This document shows, in pieces, positions 28,825 through 37,186 of a DNA stretch of 64,000 nucleotides; the first letter of the stretch is position 1; each line of letters starts with the position of its first letter. Location: contig JACPDY010000023.1 in assembly GCA_016183775.1 (NCBI GenBank), forward strand, positions 62,001 through 126,000, in the 5' to 3' direction. This DNA comes from Bacteroidota bacterium. Its GTDB lineage: Bacteria; Bacteroidota; Bacteroidia; JABDFU01. The position numbers and the translations under genes are program-made. Under the pieces are notes generated by a model. The model ran no database searches. It saw nothing but the letters and a program-made list of their open reading frames with translations, and was not told the origin of the DNA.

Positions 28825-28831
28825 CATCTCA

Positions 28832-30628
28832 ATGAATAAAAGTGACCGAATACAATCCATTCTTCAATCACTACCTGACAAGCCGGGCATTTATCAATAT
28901 TATGATGAGGAAGGAAAATTATTATATATAGGCAAAGCCAAAAACCTGAAAAAACGAGTATCCTCTTATTTTAACCGTGACCAGCACGAGAACAACAAAA
29001 CTACGGTGCTGATTAAAAAGATCAGCGACATCAATTTCATTATTGTCAGCACAGAACTGGATGCTCTTTTGCTTGAAAACAGCCTGATAAAAAAACATCA
29101 GCCGCGCTATAACGTAATGCTGAAGGACGACAAAACATATCCGTGGATATGTATAAAAAACGAACGCTTTCCCCGCGTATTCTCAACCCGTACACTCACA
29201 AAAGACGGCTCTGACTATTTTGGCCCCTACGCTTCGGTAAAAATGATGAACACTGTACTCGAACTTATTCACAAACTTTATCCTTTGCGGAATTGCAGCC
29301 TTAATTTAACGGAAGAAAATATCAGGAAGAAGAAGTTCAAGATTTGCCTGGAATATCACATAGGAAATTGCAAAGGACCCTGTGAAGATCTGCAGAGCGA
29401 AGAAGAGTACAACAACAATATTGCGCAAATAAAAACTATTTTAAAAGGAAATATTTCAGCCGCTGTAAAACAAATGAAAACGCTGATGAATACCTACGCC
29501 GAAAATCTTGAATTTGAAAAAGCTCAACTTATAAAAGAAAAAACTGACCTGCTCGAAAAATACCAAAGCAAATCAACTGTTGTAAGTCCGACCATTGAAG
29601 ATGTTGACGTATTTTCCATAGTTACTGATGAAGGCCATGGCTATGTAAACTACCTGAAAGTGATGAATGGAGCCATCATACAGGGTCATACGCTTGAGCT
29701 GAAAAAGAAACTGGATGAAAGTCCTGAAGAACTTCTTACTTTGGCTATAGCTGAATTACGCTTACGCTTCAAAAGCGATTCGAAAGAGATTATTGTACCG
29801 TTTGCGCCGGAACTGAAATTTGACGGTATAGAATATACCATGCCTCAACGCGGTGATAAACGTCAGTTACTGGAACTTTCTGAACGCAATGCACATTACT
29901 ACCGTAAAGAAAAAGAACGCCAGGAACTATTAGTGGACCCCGAGCGCCACACGAAACGAATCATGCAGCAGATGATGAAAGACCTCCGGCTGAAAGAAGA
30001 ACCGCACGTAATAGAATGCTTTGACAATTCCAACATACAGGGTGCATACCCAGTCGCGGCAATGACCGTTTTCAGGGAGGCTAAACCCAGTAAAAAAGAT
30101 TACAGGCACTTTAACATTAAAACAGTTGAAGGTCCCGATGATTTCGCATCAATGGAAGAAGTGATCTACAGGCGCTACAAAAGGCTTATCGATGAAAAGC
30201 AGCCTCTCCCACAGTTAATAGTTATTGATGGCGGTAAGGGACAACTCAGTTCGGCTGTAAATAGTCTTGAAAAACTTGGTTTAATGGGACAAGTCGGCAT
30301 CATAGGAATTGCTAAAAAACTGGAAGAACTCTATTATCCCGGCGACTCAATTCCAATGTATCTCGACAAAAAATCCGAGACATTAAAGATCATACAACAT
30401 ATTCGTGATGAGGCTCATCGCTTCGGAATCACACACCACCGCAAGCGCCGCTCAAAGGGTACAATTAAAACAGAACTCACTCAAATACCCGGCATAAGCG
30501 ATAAAACCGCCGGCAAGCTGCTCAAAATATTCAAATCGGTTAAAGGGGTTAAAGAAGCGGATCTGACTGACATTTCAAAAGCAATTGGGAAGGGAAAAGC
30601 ACAGTTAATAAAAAATTATTACAAATAA
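28832..30628 (+). CDS. uvrC: Excinuclease ABC subunit C (UvrC)
   Basis: UvrC makes the two incisions on either side of a DNA lesion in nucleotide excision repair. The 598-residue protein has the GIY-YIG nuclease at the N-terminus (PGIYQYYDEEGKLLYIGKAK), a Cys cluster (CLEYHIGNCKGPCE), the UVR motif that binds UvrB (NLEFEKAQLIKEKTDLLEKY), the RNase H-like second nuclease (ECFDNSNIQG; IVIDGGKGQL; HRFGITHHR) and C-terminal helix-hairpin-helix repeats (ELTQIPGISDKTAGKLLK). With mfd and mutY/recJ nearby, the window is rich in repair genes, but they are not one operon. Confidence 0.97.
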   Translation: MNKSDRIQSILQSLPDKPGIYQYYDEEGKLLYIGKAKNLKKRVSSYFNRDQHENNKTTVLIKKISDINFIIVSTELDALLLENSLIKKHQPRYNVMLKDDKTYPWICIKNERFPRVFSTRTLTKDGSDYFGPYASVKMMNTVLELIHKLYPLRNCSLNLTEENIRKKKFKICLEYHIGNCKGPCEDLQSEEEYNNNIAQIKTILKGNISAAVKQMKTLMNTYAENLEFEKAQLIKEKTDLLEKYQSKSTVVSPTIEDVDVFSIVTDEGHGYVNYLKVMNGAIIQGHTLELKKKLDESPEELLTLAIAELRLRFKSDSKEIIVPFAPELKFDGIEYTMPQRGDKRQLLELSERNAHYYRKEKERQELLVDPERHTKRIMQQMMKDLRLKEEPHVIECFDNSNIQGAYPVAAMTVFREAKPSKKDYRHFNIKTVEGPDDFASMEEVIYRRYKRLIDEKQPLPQLIVIDGGKGQLSSAVNSLEKLGLMGQVGIIGIAKKLEELYYPGDSIPMYLDKKSETLKIIQHIRDEAHRFGITHHRKRRSKGTIKTELTQIPGISDKTAGKLLKIFKSVKGVKEADLTDISKAIGKGKAQLIKNYYK

Positions 30629-30698
30629 AGTGGCCTCCTGTTGATTCTTGTGTTATATTAGTTGTGGTGATAAAATGGTGTGGCTTAAACTGTTATTC

Positions 30699-31355
30699 AT
30701 GAAGAAATTATTACTCTGTATTACTCTTTCAATTACCGCATTCAATCTCTTTCCACAAGTAAAGCAGGATACTGGTTTCCCACCTGCACTGGGTATTCCC
30801 AACATTAATCCCGGCTTACTTTTTTTTACAGCCAAGCCGGCATCTGATCATGTACTTCTTAATTGGGCAACCCTGAATGTGGTCGACAATAGCTATTTCA
30901 CCCTTGAGCGCAGCGCCGACTTCGAAAATTTTGAGGCGATCAAACGGGTGAATGGAAGTGTTAAAAGTTCCGCAACCCTTAACTATGAAACAATTGACTA
31001 TGCGCCGCTATCAGGTGTTTCCTATTACCGTTTAAGATTAACCGACTTTGAGGGAAAACACACATACTCTGATATTCCAAGTGTTTTATTTCCATCACTC
31101 GGCAATATGGTTCTGTTGCGCAATCCTACCAGCGGAAATTATATCCTTGATTTTAAAACTACAAAGGACAAAGAAGATAGTTATACAATTGAAATAGCGA
31201 ATGCACTGGGCCAGGAAATATATAAAGAAACACTTACTGCTTTTGCAGGTCGCTATAACAGGGAAATTGACCTTGTGAGTTATGGAAAATCAGCTTATAT
31301 CATATCTATCTCCAACAGTACGGAAAAAGTTGCCAAAAGGGTGGTTGCCTATTAA
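30699..31355 (+). CDS. Small exported protein with T9SS-like C-terminal sorting domain
   Basis: The chosen ATG at 30699 opens a signal peptide (MKKLLLCITLSITAF, cleavage near FPQ); upstream Mets in the same frame would place it internally. The mature 200 residues contain a fibronectin-like segment (HVLLNWATLNVVDNSYFTLE, SYYRLRLTDFEGKHTYS) of the type that precedes sorting domains. The tail has LLRNPTSGNY, ANALGQEIYKETL and AKRVVAY. That tail resembles a T9SS type A domain, although the usual YPNP is RNP here. There is no separate catalytic or binding domain, so the protein is almost only linker plus sorting signal. Confidence 0.7.
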   Translation: MKKLLLCITLSITAFNLFPQVKQDTGFPPALGIPNINPGLLFFTAKPASDHVLLNWATLNVVDNSYFTLERSADFENFEAIKRVNGSVKSSATLNYETIDYAPLSGVSYYRLRLTDFEGKHTYSDIPSVLFPSLGNMVLLRNPTSGNYILDFKTTKDKEDSYTIEIANALGQEIYKETLTAFAGRYNREIDLVSYGKSAYIISISNSTEKVAKRVVAY

Positions 31356-31449
31356 TCTCGATTTTTCACACTTTGTGCTTTATTCTCAACTCCTGACCGC
31401 ATTATTTCCTCTCTTTTAGTGATTTTCAGCGCTTTACAGCAGATATTTG

Positions 31450-31457
31450 TAACTTTG
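31450..31457 (+). promoter_or_regulatory. Candidate -7 box upstream of the TPR gene
   Basis: TAACTTTG is an exact TAnnTTTG match, 81 bases before the chosen ATG. No -33 box with good spacing is seen. Confidence 0.4.
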
Positions 31458-31538
31458 CAAAGTCATTTCCCGTTTTAAGTCTTGCAGCCTTTTCATACAA
31501 TGTTATCAGGAAAATTCATATTGACCGGTTTTTTGAAA

Positions 31539-32588
31539 ATGGATTTCGCTTTATACCGAAGGTATTCCATATTCCTTTTCTTTAACCTGATCTGCTTCAG
31601 CATCTGTTCTGCACAAACAACCGAGACCGAGGAACTCATGAAGAAGGCTCACATGCAGGATAGTCTCGGAAACTATAAGGAGGCTATAAAACTTTATACC
31701 AAAGCCGCTAAAATAAATACGGAATTAGCGGCGGCATGGTTAGGTAAAGGCAATGCAAAATACAGTCTTGGCGAAAATAAAAGTGCACTTGAAGATCTCG
31801 CTCAAGCGATAAAAATAAAACCTGATTATTCCGAAGCCTTTACCAAACGTGGAGTCATAGAAGCTGCCAATGGAAATATTAAAGCCGCTATTTCTGATTT
31901 GGATAAAGCAGTTGGGTTCAATGAAAAGAATGTTGATGCCCTGGTTCAGAGAGGCATCATTAAAAGTAAAATGAGAAAAAATCCGGATGCCATCCATGAC
32001 TTCACCGCAGCACTTGAGGTGAATCCTAATTACCTCGATGCCTTTATTTACAGGGGAAAAGCACGTCACGGAATCGGTGATTATCAACTGGCAATGGTAG
32101 ATTTTAATAAAGCCGAGCAAATTGATCCGAAAAATTTTAACCTGCTTAAATTCCGCGGCATTACGCGATTTGAGATACAGGATTACAAAGGTGCCATGCA
32201 CGATTTTGATAAAGCCATTGAGATCAACAATAAGGACCCCGAATTATACACCAACAGAGCTGCTGCCAAAATAAATTCACGCGACAGCAAAGGTGCAATT
32301 GAAGATTGCAACAAAGCGCTTGAATTGGACCCCTATAATCCAATGATCTACAATTTTCGGGGAACCGCTAAAAGCGGTTTAAAAGATTACAAAGGTGCCC
32401 TTGAGGACCTCGATAAAGCCATTAAGCTGAAACAAAACTATTCACAGGCCTACATAAACCGTGCAGCTGTAAAATTTGCTTCAGGCGACAAAAAAAGTTC
32501 CTGTGCCGACCTGATAGCCGCCGATGGGATGGGGAATGCTATGGCAAATGACCTGATCGAAAAATATTGCAATATAAGGGTGCAGTAA
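31539..32588 (+). CDS. Exported tetratricopeptide-repeat protein
   Basis: Starting at the ATG at 31539 gives a signal peptide (MDFALYRRYSIFLFFNLIC, ending CSAQ) and a mature chain of about 325 residues. That chain is nine or so TPR units in register (e.g. GNYKEAIKLYTKAAKIN, DYKGAMHDFDKAIEIN, GALEDLDKAIKL). Earlier Met codons at 31482 and 31500 would bury the signal peptide. TPR arrays mediate protein-protein contacts; the partner is unknown. The last 25 residues include two Cys. A heptamer tract follows the stop codon. Confidence 0.88.
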   Translation: MDFALYRRYSIFLFFNLICFSICSAQTTETEELMKKAHMQDSLGNYKEAIKLYTKAAKINTELAAAWLGKGNAKYSLGENKSALEDLAQAIKIKPDYSEAFTKRGVIEAANGNIKAAISDLDKAVGFNEKNVDALVQRGIIKSKMRKNPDAIHDFTAALEVNPNYLDAFIYRGKARHGIGDYQLAMVDFNKAEQIDPKNFNLLKFRGITRFEIQDYKGAMHDFDKAIEINNKDPELYTNRAAAKINSRDSKGAIEDCNKALELDPYNPMIYNFRGTAKSGLKDYKGALEDLDKAIKLKQNYSQAYINRAAVKFASGDKKSSCADLIAADGMGNAMANDLIEKYCNIRVQ

Positions 32589-32593
32589 AGAAG

Positions 32594-32628
32594 GGGACGA
32601 GTGAAGGAGACGAGGGGCAAGGGAAGAA
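32594..32628. repeat. Heptamer tract after the TPR gene
   Basis: The purine-rich words GGGACGA, AGACGAG and GGGCAAG are phased at seven bases. The stretch shares GGGACGAG, GGAGACG and GGGGCA, in that order, with 49286-49313. A second block (about 32640-32685) has TTGCAAACT and GCCAAT words also found at 49321-49347, so both sites carry the same two-block element. Confidence 0.7.
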
Positions 32629-32720
32629 AAAGAAAGCGGATTGCAAACTGCCAATTACTTTTTGCCAACTGGTAGCTAGTGCGAAGGGAAAAACCTTTTT
32701 TTAGCCATAACTCTCCCTTT

Positions 32721-32751
32721 TTTGTCCTTACTACAAAATCCTGTATGTTTG
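32721..32751 (+). promoter_or_regulatory. Strong Bacteroidota-type promoter for yceI
   Basis: TTTG at 32721-32724, a 19-base spacer and TATGTTTG at 32744-32751 match the -33 and -7 consensus exactly. The start codon is 54 bases downstream of the -7 box. Confidence 0.7.
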
Positions 32752-32805
32752 TCAGAACTAAGGCATAGTTGTTGCCTTGTTTTACTGAACCAATAAAATA
32801 TAAAT

Positions 32806-33351
32806 ATGCGAAATTTTATTTTCTCTCTCCCGGTTTTGGCTTTTGCAACAATGGCAAATGCTCAAATTTACCTGGCAAAAGATTGTGAAATACACTTCTT
32901 TTCAGCGGCCCCGATGGAAAATATTGAAGCCGTTAACAAAGCAGCCAAACCTATTTTAAATGCCGCAACCGGCGACGTACAGGTTAAAATCAACATAAGG
33001 GGCTTTCAATTCGAAAAACCTTTAATGCAGGAACATTTTAACGAGAATTACCTTGAAAGTGATACATATCCGGATGCGGTTTACAAAGGAAAAATCAATG
33101 AAAAAGTTGATTATACCAAAGACGGCGTCACTAAAGTCACAGTTACGGGCAGGCTGAATATGCATGGGGTGGAAAAGGATAAAAATATAGAGGGCACTGT
33201 AACTGTTAAAGGACAACAAGTAATGATCGAATCAAAATTCGTGATTCATATTGCTGACTACAACATTAAAATTCCAAGTGTTGTGGTAAAAAATATTGCG
33301 GAAGATATAGAAGTTAAAGTGAATGCCGCACTCGAACCATTTAAAAAATAA
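32806..33351 (+). CDS. YceI-family periplasmic protein
   Basis: This 181-residue protein has a signal peptide (MRNFIFSLPVLAFATMANA). The mature part shows the YceI lipocalin-like pattern: an early strand with EIHFFSAAPMENIEA, VQVKINIRGFQFEKPLMQEHF, the ESDTYPDAVYKGKI block, a TVTGRLNMHGVEKD strand and FVIHIADYNIKIP. YceI proteins bind amphiphilic molecules such as polyisoprenoids. The next gene begins 13 bases downstream, so the two are probably co-transcribed from the promoter at 32721-32751. Confidence 0.92.
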   Translation: MRNFIFSLPVLAFATMANAQIYLAKDCEIHFFSAAPMENIEAVNKAAKPILNAATGDVQVKINIRGFQFEKPLMQEHFNENYLESDTYPDAVYKGKINEKVDYTKDGVTKVTVTGRLNMHGVEKDKNIEGTVTVKGQQVMIESKFVIHIADYNIKIPSVVVKNIAEDIEVKVNAALEPFKK

Positions 33352-33364
33352 TTTATCCTTTCCG

Positions 33365-34294
33365 ATGAGAGAAAAAATTCTGCTACTTTTTACCTGTATA
33401 AGCTCATTTTCGTTTGCACAACCTGATCTGTTAAGCATGCTTGATTCGGTTTCAAAGCCTGCAGCACGCGAAAAAGTCTTTGCCACGTTCAAAACAACTA
33501 AAGTGATCAACGCGCAATCTACAGAAACAGTTAAAAAACGTTGCCTTGATTTCCGTGTCACACACCGCTTTGGAAACATAGGCGCCAAAGGAGGAGGAGG
33601 ATTCCATACATTATACGGATTCGACGCGATTTCGGATGTCCGCATATCATTTGATTACGGGATCACCGACAAAATAACTGTTGGGATAGCCCGCAGCAAG
33701 CGCCAGGAAAATATTGACGGCACCTTTAAATGGCGCTTTATAGAACAAACTGCTGATAATAAAATTCCGGTTTCGGTCGCACTGTATGAGAATGCTGCTT
33801 TTACTCCTGTGGATAAGGCTGCCTTATATTCCGGTACAATAAATATTACCGAAAAAGCAGCACATCGCTTTTCTTATGTGAGTCAGCTTATCATCGCCCG
33901 GAAATTCAGCCGGTCTTTTTCATTCGAATTGTTACCAACATATCAGCATCGTAACTTTGTTAAAGCGCTTATTAATACGGATAACGGTAAAGAGGAGAGC
34001 AATGATCTTTTCGCTATAGGTGCCGCCGCACGACTCAAGATAACAAAGCGCATGGCGCTGTTGGTTGATTATTACCATATTTTTTCCGACTATCGCACAA
34101 ACAATCCTCAAACGGCTTACTACGACCCATTGGCAATCGGCATTGAAATTGAAACCGGCGGGCATGTATTTCACCTTAACTTCACCAATGCCCTTGGTAT
34201 AATTGAAAACGATTACATTCCCAACACTACCGACAGCTGGAGCAAGGGTGGTTATAAATTCGGGTTCAATATTTCCAGGGTGTTCAATTTTTAA
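33365..34294 (+). CDS. DUF5777 outer-membrane beta-barrel protein
   Basis: The ATG at 33365 opens a signal peptide (MREKILLLFTCISSFSFAQ). The 309-residue protein matches DUF5777: conserved early block LDFRVTHRFGNIGAKGGGG, then DVRISFDYGITDKITVGI, and a series of amphipathic strands ending in phenylalanine (FNISRVFNF), as outer-membrane barrels do. In Bacteroidota it commonly follows yceI; a pairing in lipid or quinone handling has no direct proof. An upstream in-frame Met at 33323 lies inside yceI and is less likely. Confidence 0.85.
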   Translation: MREKILLLFTCISSFSFAQPDLLSMLDSVSKPAAREKVFATFKTTKVINAQSTETVKKRCLDFRVTHRFGNIGAKGGGGFHTLYGFDAISDVRISFDYGITDKITVGIARSKRQENIDGTFKWRFIEQTADNKIPVSVALYENAAFTPVDKAALYSGTINITEKAAHRFSYVSQLIIARKFSRSFSFELLPTYQHRNFVKALINTDNGKEESNDLFAIGAAARLKITKRMALLVDYYHIFSDYRTNNPQTAYYDPLAIGIEIETGGHVFHLNFTNALGIIENDYIPNTTDSWSKGGYKFGFNISRVFNF

Positions 34295-34317
34295 AAACAG
34301 GTTTTCTGTTTTTCCCT

Positions 34318-34325
34318 TAACTTTG
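34318..34325 (+). promoter_or_regulatory. Candidate -7 box for the DUF4271-hemD operon
   Basis: TAACTTTG is an exact TAnnTTTG match ending 7 bases before the ATG at 34333, which implies a near-leaderless mRNA. No good -33 box is visible. Confidence 0.45.
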
Positions 34326-34332
34326 CAGCTGC

Positions 34333-35352
34333 ATGCTGTATATAATTTCTTTTCTTCCCCAACAAGTAGATTCCCTTAAAAACCGTCTCTTTGATATAAA
34401 TGAAGAGACACCGCCTGCTCAGGAAAAAGAAACCGCGGCCACAGCAACTCCCGACACAACTTCAGGTAAAAAAAAGAAAAAAGAAAAAAAGAAAAAGGAA
34501 AGCAGGGAAAAAACAGAAAGTACATCAAAGCAAGAGAAGAACCCACCTGCAAGTCAACAATTAACAAATCAACAATCCACATCACATACGTTCGGTCTTA
34601 AAAATGATTCATTACCATCAACACAACAATTCAACAATGTATCGGTTTTTAGAGGACATTTGCTAAAGCCGGATCAGGAAAGCGATAAGATACATCTTCA
34701 AAATCGTGAGTACTGGGTGCCTTCAGTCATACTATTCTCTTTATTAATTATTGTTTGGGCCAGGAATTCTCATAGCAACAGATTTTCGCGTATAGGAAAA
34801 GCTTTTTTTAATATACGGGAGTTTTACCAGGTGGTTCGCGAAGAATATGCCATGATCAACAGCTTATCTGTTGCAATGGTTACGCTATTTATTCTTACAC
34901 TTTCCGTATTTATTTACCAGATCAATGCCTGGTATTTGATTTTTCCATTAACGCCAACTCCTTTTATTTTCTTTACAAAAATAGTAACAGCTGTCGTACT
35001 GTTTTTGTTGCTAAAACTAATAGCTGTACGTTTGCTTGGGATCATGTTCTTTGGCAAAGCGGAGCAGGTGGCCGACTTCGTTTATAATATATTTCTAATG
35101 AACAATATCAGCGGAATAGCGCTGGTACCCATAGTGATTTTTATGGAATATTTTAATACCACTTCCAAGTCAATACTAATCCCAATAAGCTACATTATAT
35201 TGATTTCCATATATTTATACCGAATTCTGAGAACATTTAGTATTAGCAGCGGGGAAGGAAAGGTTTCTAAATTGTATTTTTTTGCGTACCTTTGCACCCT
35301 TGAGTTTTTGCCCTTTGTTGTGATTTTTAAAATGATCATGAATAGATTATGA
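34333..35352 (+). CDS. DUF4271 inner-membrane protein
   Basis: This 339-residue protein has a long hydrophilic, Lys/Glu- and Gln/Ser-rich N-terminal region (1-130, including a run of lysines near 45-57). Six or so membrane helices follow between about 135 and 335, with the DUF4271 pattern (FREYWVPS-like entry, FYQVVREEYAMINSLS, LLLKLIAVRLLG, FLPFVVIFKMI). The function is unknown, but in Bacteroidota this family sits directly before hemD, as here (35-base gap), so it may have a role in haem or envelope biology. Residues about 74-85 are encoded by a heptamer tract. Confidence 0.85.
   Translation: MLYIISFLPQQVDSLKNRLFDINEETPPAQEKETAATATPDTTSGKKKKKEKKKKESREKTESTSKQEKNPPASQQLTNQQSTSHTFGLKNDSLPSTQQFNNVSVFRGHLLKPDQESDKIHLQNREYWVPSVILFSLLIIVWARNSHSNRFSRIGKAFFNIREFYQVVREEYAMINSLSVAMVTLFILTLSVFIYQINAWYLIFPLTPTPFIFFTKIVTAVVLFLLLKLIAVRLLGIMFFGKAEQVADFVYNIFLMNNISGIALVPIVIFMEYFNTTSKSILIPISYIILISIYLYRILRTFSISSGEGKVSKLYFFAYLCTLEFLPFVVIFKMIMNRL
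34553..34587. repeat. Heptamer tract inside the DUF4271 gene
   Basis: Five 7-mers including GTCAACA, ATTAACA and AATCCAC encode a Gln/Thr/Ser-rich piece of the hydrophilic N-terminal region. Almost the same words occur outside genes at 41213-41250. Confidence 0.7.
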
Positions 35353-35387
35353 AGGCAGGGCGGGCTTTGTAACTAAAATCTATACAG

Positions 35388-36401
35388 ATGAAAGTTAAAA
35401 GTATTCTGGTATCCCAACCTAAGCCCGAAACGGAGAAATCGCCCTATTTCGATCTGGCCCAAAAATATAATATCAAGGTTGATTTTCGGCCTTTTATCCA
35501 CATCGAAGGCATTGAAGCCAAAGACTTTCGCAAGGACCGCATAAGTATTCTTGATCATACTGCGGTTATTTTAACCAGTCGTAGTGCTGCCGACCATTAT
35601 TTCCGTATTTGCCAGGAAATGCGCATCAGCGTTCCTGAAAGCATGAAGTATTTTTGTATCTCCGAGTCAACGGCTTATTACCTGCAAAAGTATGTGCAAT
35701 ACAGAAAACGTAAAATTTTTAACGGCAAACAAACTTTTCATGACCTGGCAGAAGTGATAAAAAAACATCGCGAAGAAAATTATTTATTACCCTGCTCTGA
35801 TATTCACAAAGATGAAATATCTGATTTTTTAGATACTCAGAATATCAGGTATACAAAAGCTGTCATGTTCAAAACAGTTTCAAGCAACCTGCAGGATCTG
35901 AAAAATGTGAATTATGATGTACTGGTTTTTTTCAGTCCTTCCGGGATCAAATCTTTGTTTAAAAATTTTCCGGGATTCAAACAAAATCAAACCAGGATCG
36001 CCGCATTCGGTCCGGCCACGGCCAAGGCTGTTGAAGATGCGCACTTAAAGCTTAACATTTACGCCCCTACTCCCCAGGCCCCATCTATGACCATGGCGCT
36101 TGAGAATTACATTAAGAACCCCAACGAGACCATTGTAGTTCCACCGGTACAACCTGTTCATGACCATCCCGTAGTAAGCATAAGGGCTAAAAAGGTCATT
36201 ACAGTTGAGAAACCTCTGAAGATCAATAAAACCATAAAACCGGTGAAGGAAAAAAAGATCTCAAAAGGTATAAAACTAAAAAAGGTTGCAAAAAAAGTAA
36301 CCCCGAAGAAACTAAAGACATCTAAAAAGGCGGCAAAGCCTGTAAAATCCAGGAAAGCCGGAAAGTCTTCCGGATCTAAAAAAGCAAAAAAAAGGAAATA
36401 A
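35388..36401 (+). CDS. hemD: Uroporphyrinogen-III synthase with a histone-like lysine tail
   Basis: HemD closes hydroxymethylbilane to uroporphyrinogen III in haem synthesis. Residues 1-255 follow the Bacteroidota HemD pattern: KSILVSQPKPETEKSPYFDL, AVILTSRSAADHYF, YFCISESTAYYLQKYV, VLVFFSPSGIKSLF and AAFGPATAKAVEDAHLK. HemD proteins usually end near residue 250-260. This one continues with 72 residues (266-337) of which 29 are lysine (e.g. KKVAKKVTPKKLKTSKKA), resembling histone H1-like basic tails. The frame is continuous, so the tail is a real fusion or extension. It probably binds nucleic acid or membranes. Confidence 0.92.
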   Translation: MKVKSILVSQPKPETEKSPYFDLAQKYNIKVDFRPFIHIEGIEAKDFRKDRISILDHTAVILTSRSAADHYFRICQEMRISVPESMKYFCISESTAYYLQKYVQYRKRKIFNGKQTFHDLAEVIKKHREENYLLPCSDIHKDEISDFLDTQNIRYTKAVMFKTVSSNLQDLKNVNYDVLVFFSPSGIKSLFKNFPGFKQNQTRIAAFGPATAKAVEDAHLKLNIYAPTPQAPSMTMALENYIKNPNETIVVPPVQPVHDHPVVSIRAKKVITVEKPLKINKTIKPVKEKKISKGIKLKKVAKKVTPKKLKTSKKAAKPVKSRKAGKSSGSKKAKKRK

Positions 36402-36483
36402 TATTTCACCTCAATTTCCTGCAAGACTTCTCATCCACACAAACCGCTTATAAACTTTCCAATCCACTCGTAACATTTCAGCA

Positions 36484-36512
36484 TTGGCTCTGATGAATTA
36501 TTACTAACTTTA
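36484..36512 (+). promoter_or_regulatory. Candidate promoter for rnpA
   Basis: TTGG at 36484-36487, a 17-base spacer and TAACTTTA at 36505-36512 loosely match the -33/-7 boxes; the ATG is 17 bases further on. Confidence 0.35.
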
Positions 36513-36529
36513 GTTCTGCAACAGCATTA

Positions 36530-36928
36530 ATGACATACACTTTTAAAAAGGCTGAAAGGCTTGGCAGCAAAACGTTAATTGAAAAACTTTTTAAAAGCGG
36601 GCGTTCTTTTACAACAGATCCATTTCGTATCACATGGCTTGAATTTTCTTTAAATACGGGGCATCCCGCACAGATCGCATTCGCTGTCCCTAAAAAAAAT
36701 TTCAGGCGCGCGGTAGACCGGAATAAGTTAAAACGACGGGCACGTGAAGCCTATAGAAAGAATAAGAGCAGGCTGTATGACAATTTGAAAGAGCAAAGCA
36801 GATCGATAATACTAATGCTGGTTTATATTGCCAAAGAACCTGTGAGCCAGGCGGTCATTGATACTAAAATAAACACGATTATTGATCGTTTGATCAGAGA
36901 GAGAGGAGATGGGAGTACTGTTAAATAA
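36530..36928 (+). CDS. rnpA: Ribonuclease P protein component
   Basis: RnpA is the protein subunit of RNase P and helps the RNA subunit mature tRNA 5' ends. The 132-residue chain has the family core: [40 protein letters not shown] (the RNR-type basic helix) and LVYIAKEPV. The rpmH gene that often precedes rnpA is not here; the upstream gene is hemD. Its last 20 bases overlap yidD, which is the usual coupling. Confidence 0.95.
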   Translation: MTYTFKKAERLGSKTLIEKLFKSGRSFTTDPFRITWLEFSLNTGHPAQIAFAVPKKNFRRAVDRNKLKRRAREAYRKNKSRLYDNLKEQSRSIILMLVYIAKEPVSQAVIDTKINTIIDRLIRERGDGSTVK

Positions 36929-37142
36929 ATTTTTGAGCATGGTTTTTGTTGGCATGATAAGAGTATATCAGGGTGCCATTTCGCCTTACTTGATGCCGTC
37001 CTGCAGGTACACTCCAACCTGCTCACAGTATGGTGTGGAAGCGATAAAAAAATACGGACCTTTTAAAGGCGGGTATTTAACCTTAAAGCGGTTTTTGTCC
37101 TGCCATCCCTGGGGTGGACATGGACATGACCCTGTACCTTAA
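36909..37142 (+). CDS. yidD: Membrane protein insertion efficiency factor YidD
   Basis: The 77-residue protein carries the YidD signature: [36 protein letters not shown] and the Cys-containing [14 protein letters not shown] end. It is a small membrane-associated factor that assists YidC. It overlaps rnpA by 20 bases in a different frame, so translation is coupled. The gap to the following protease gene is filled by heptamers. Confidence 0.95.
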   Translation: MGVLLNKFLSMVFVGMIRVYQGAISPYLMPSCRYTPTCSQYGVEAIKKYGPFKGGYLTLKRFLSCHPWGGHGHDPVP

Positions 37143-37143
37143 G

Positions 37144-37185
37144 AGGAATTATAAATGAAGAGTTAAGAATTGTAAATTTAAAATC
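37144..37185. repeat. Heptamer tract filling the yidD-ctpA gap
   Basis: Six 7-mers in unbroken phase, five of them ending in AAT (e.g. TATAAAT, TAAGAAT, TGTAAAT), occupy all but two bases of the intergenic gap. Confidence 0.75.
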
Positions 37186-37186
37186 T

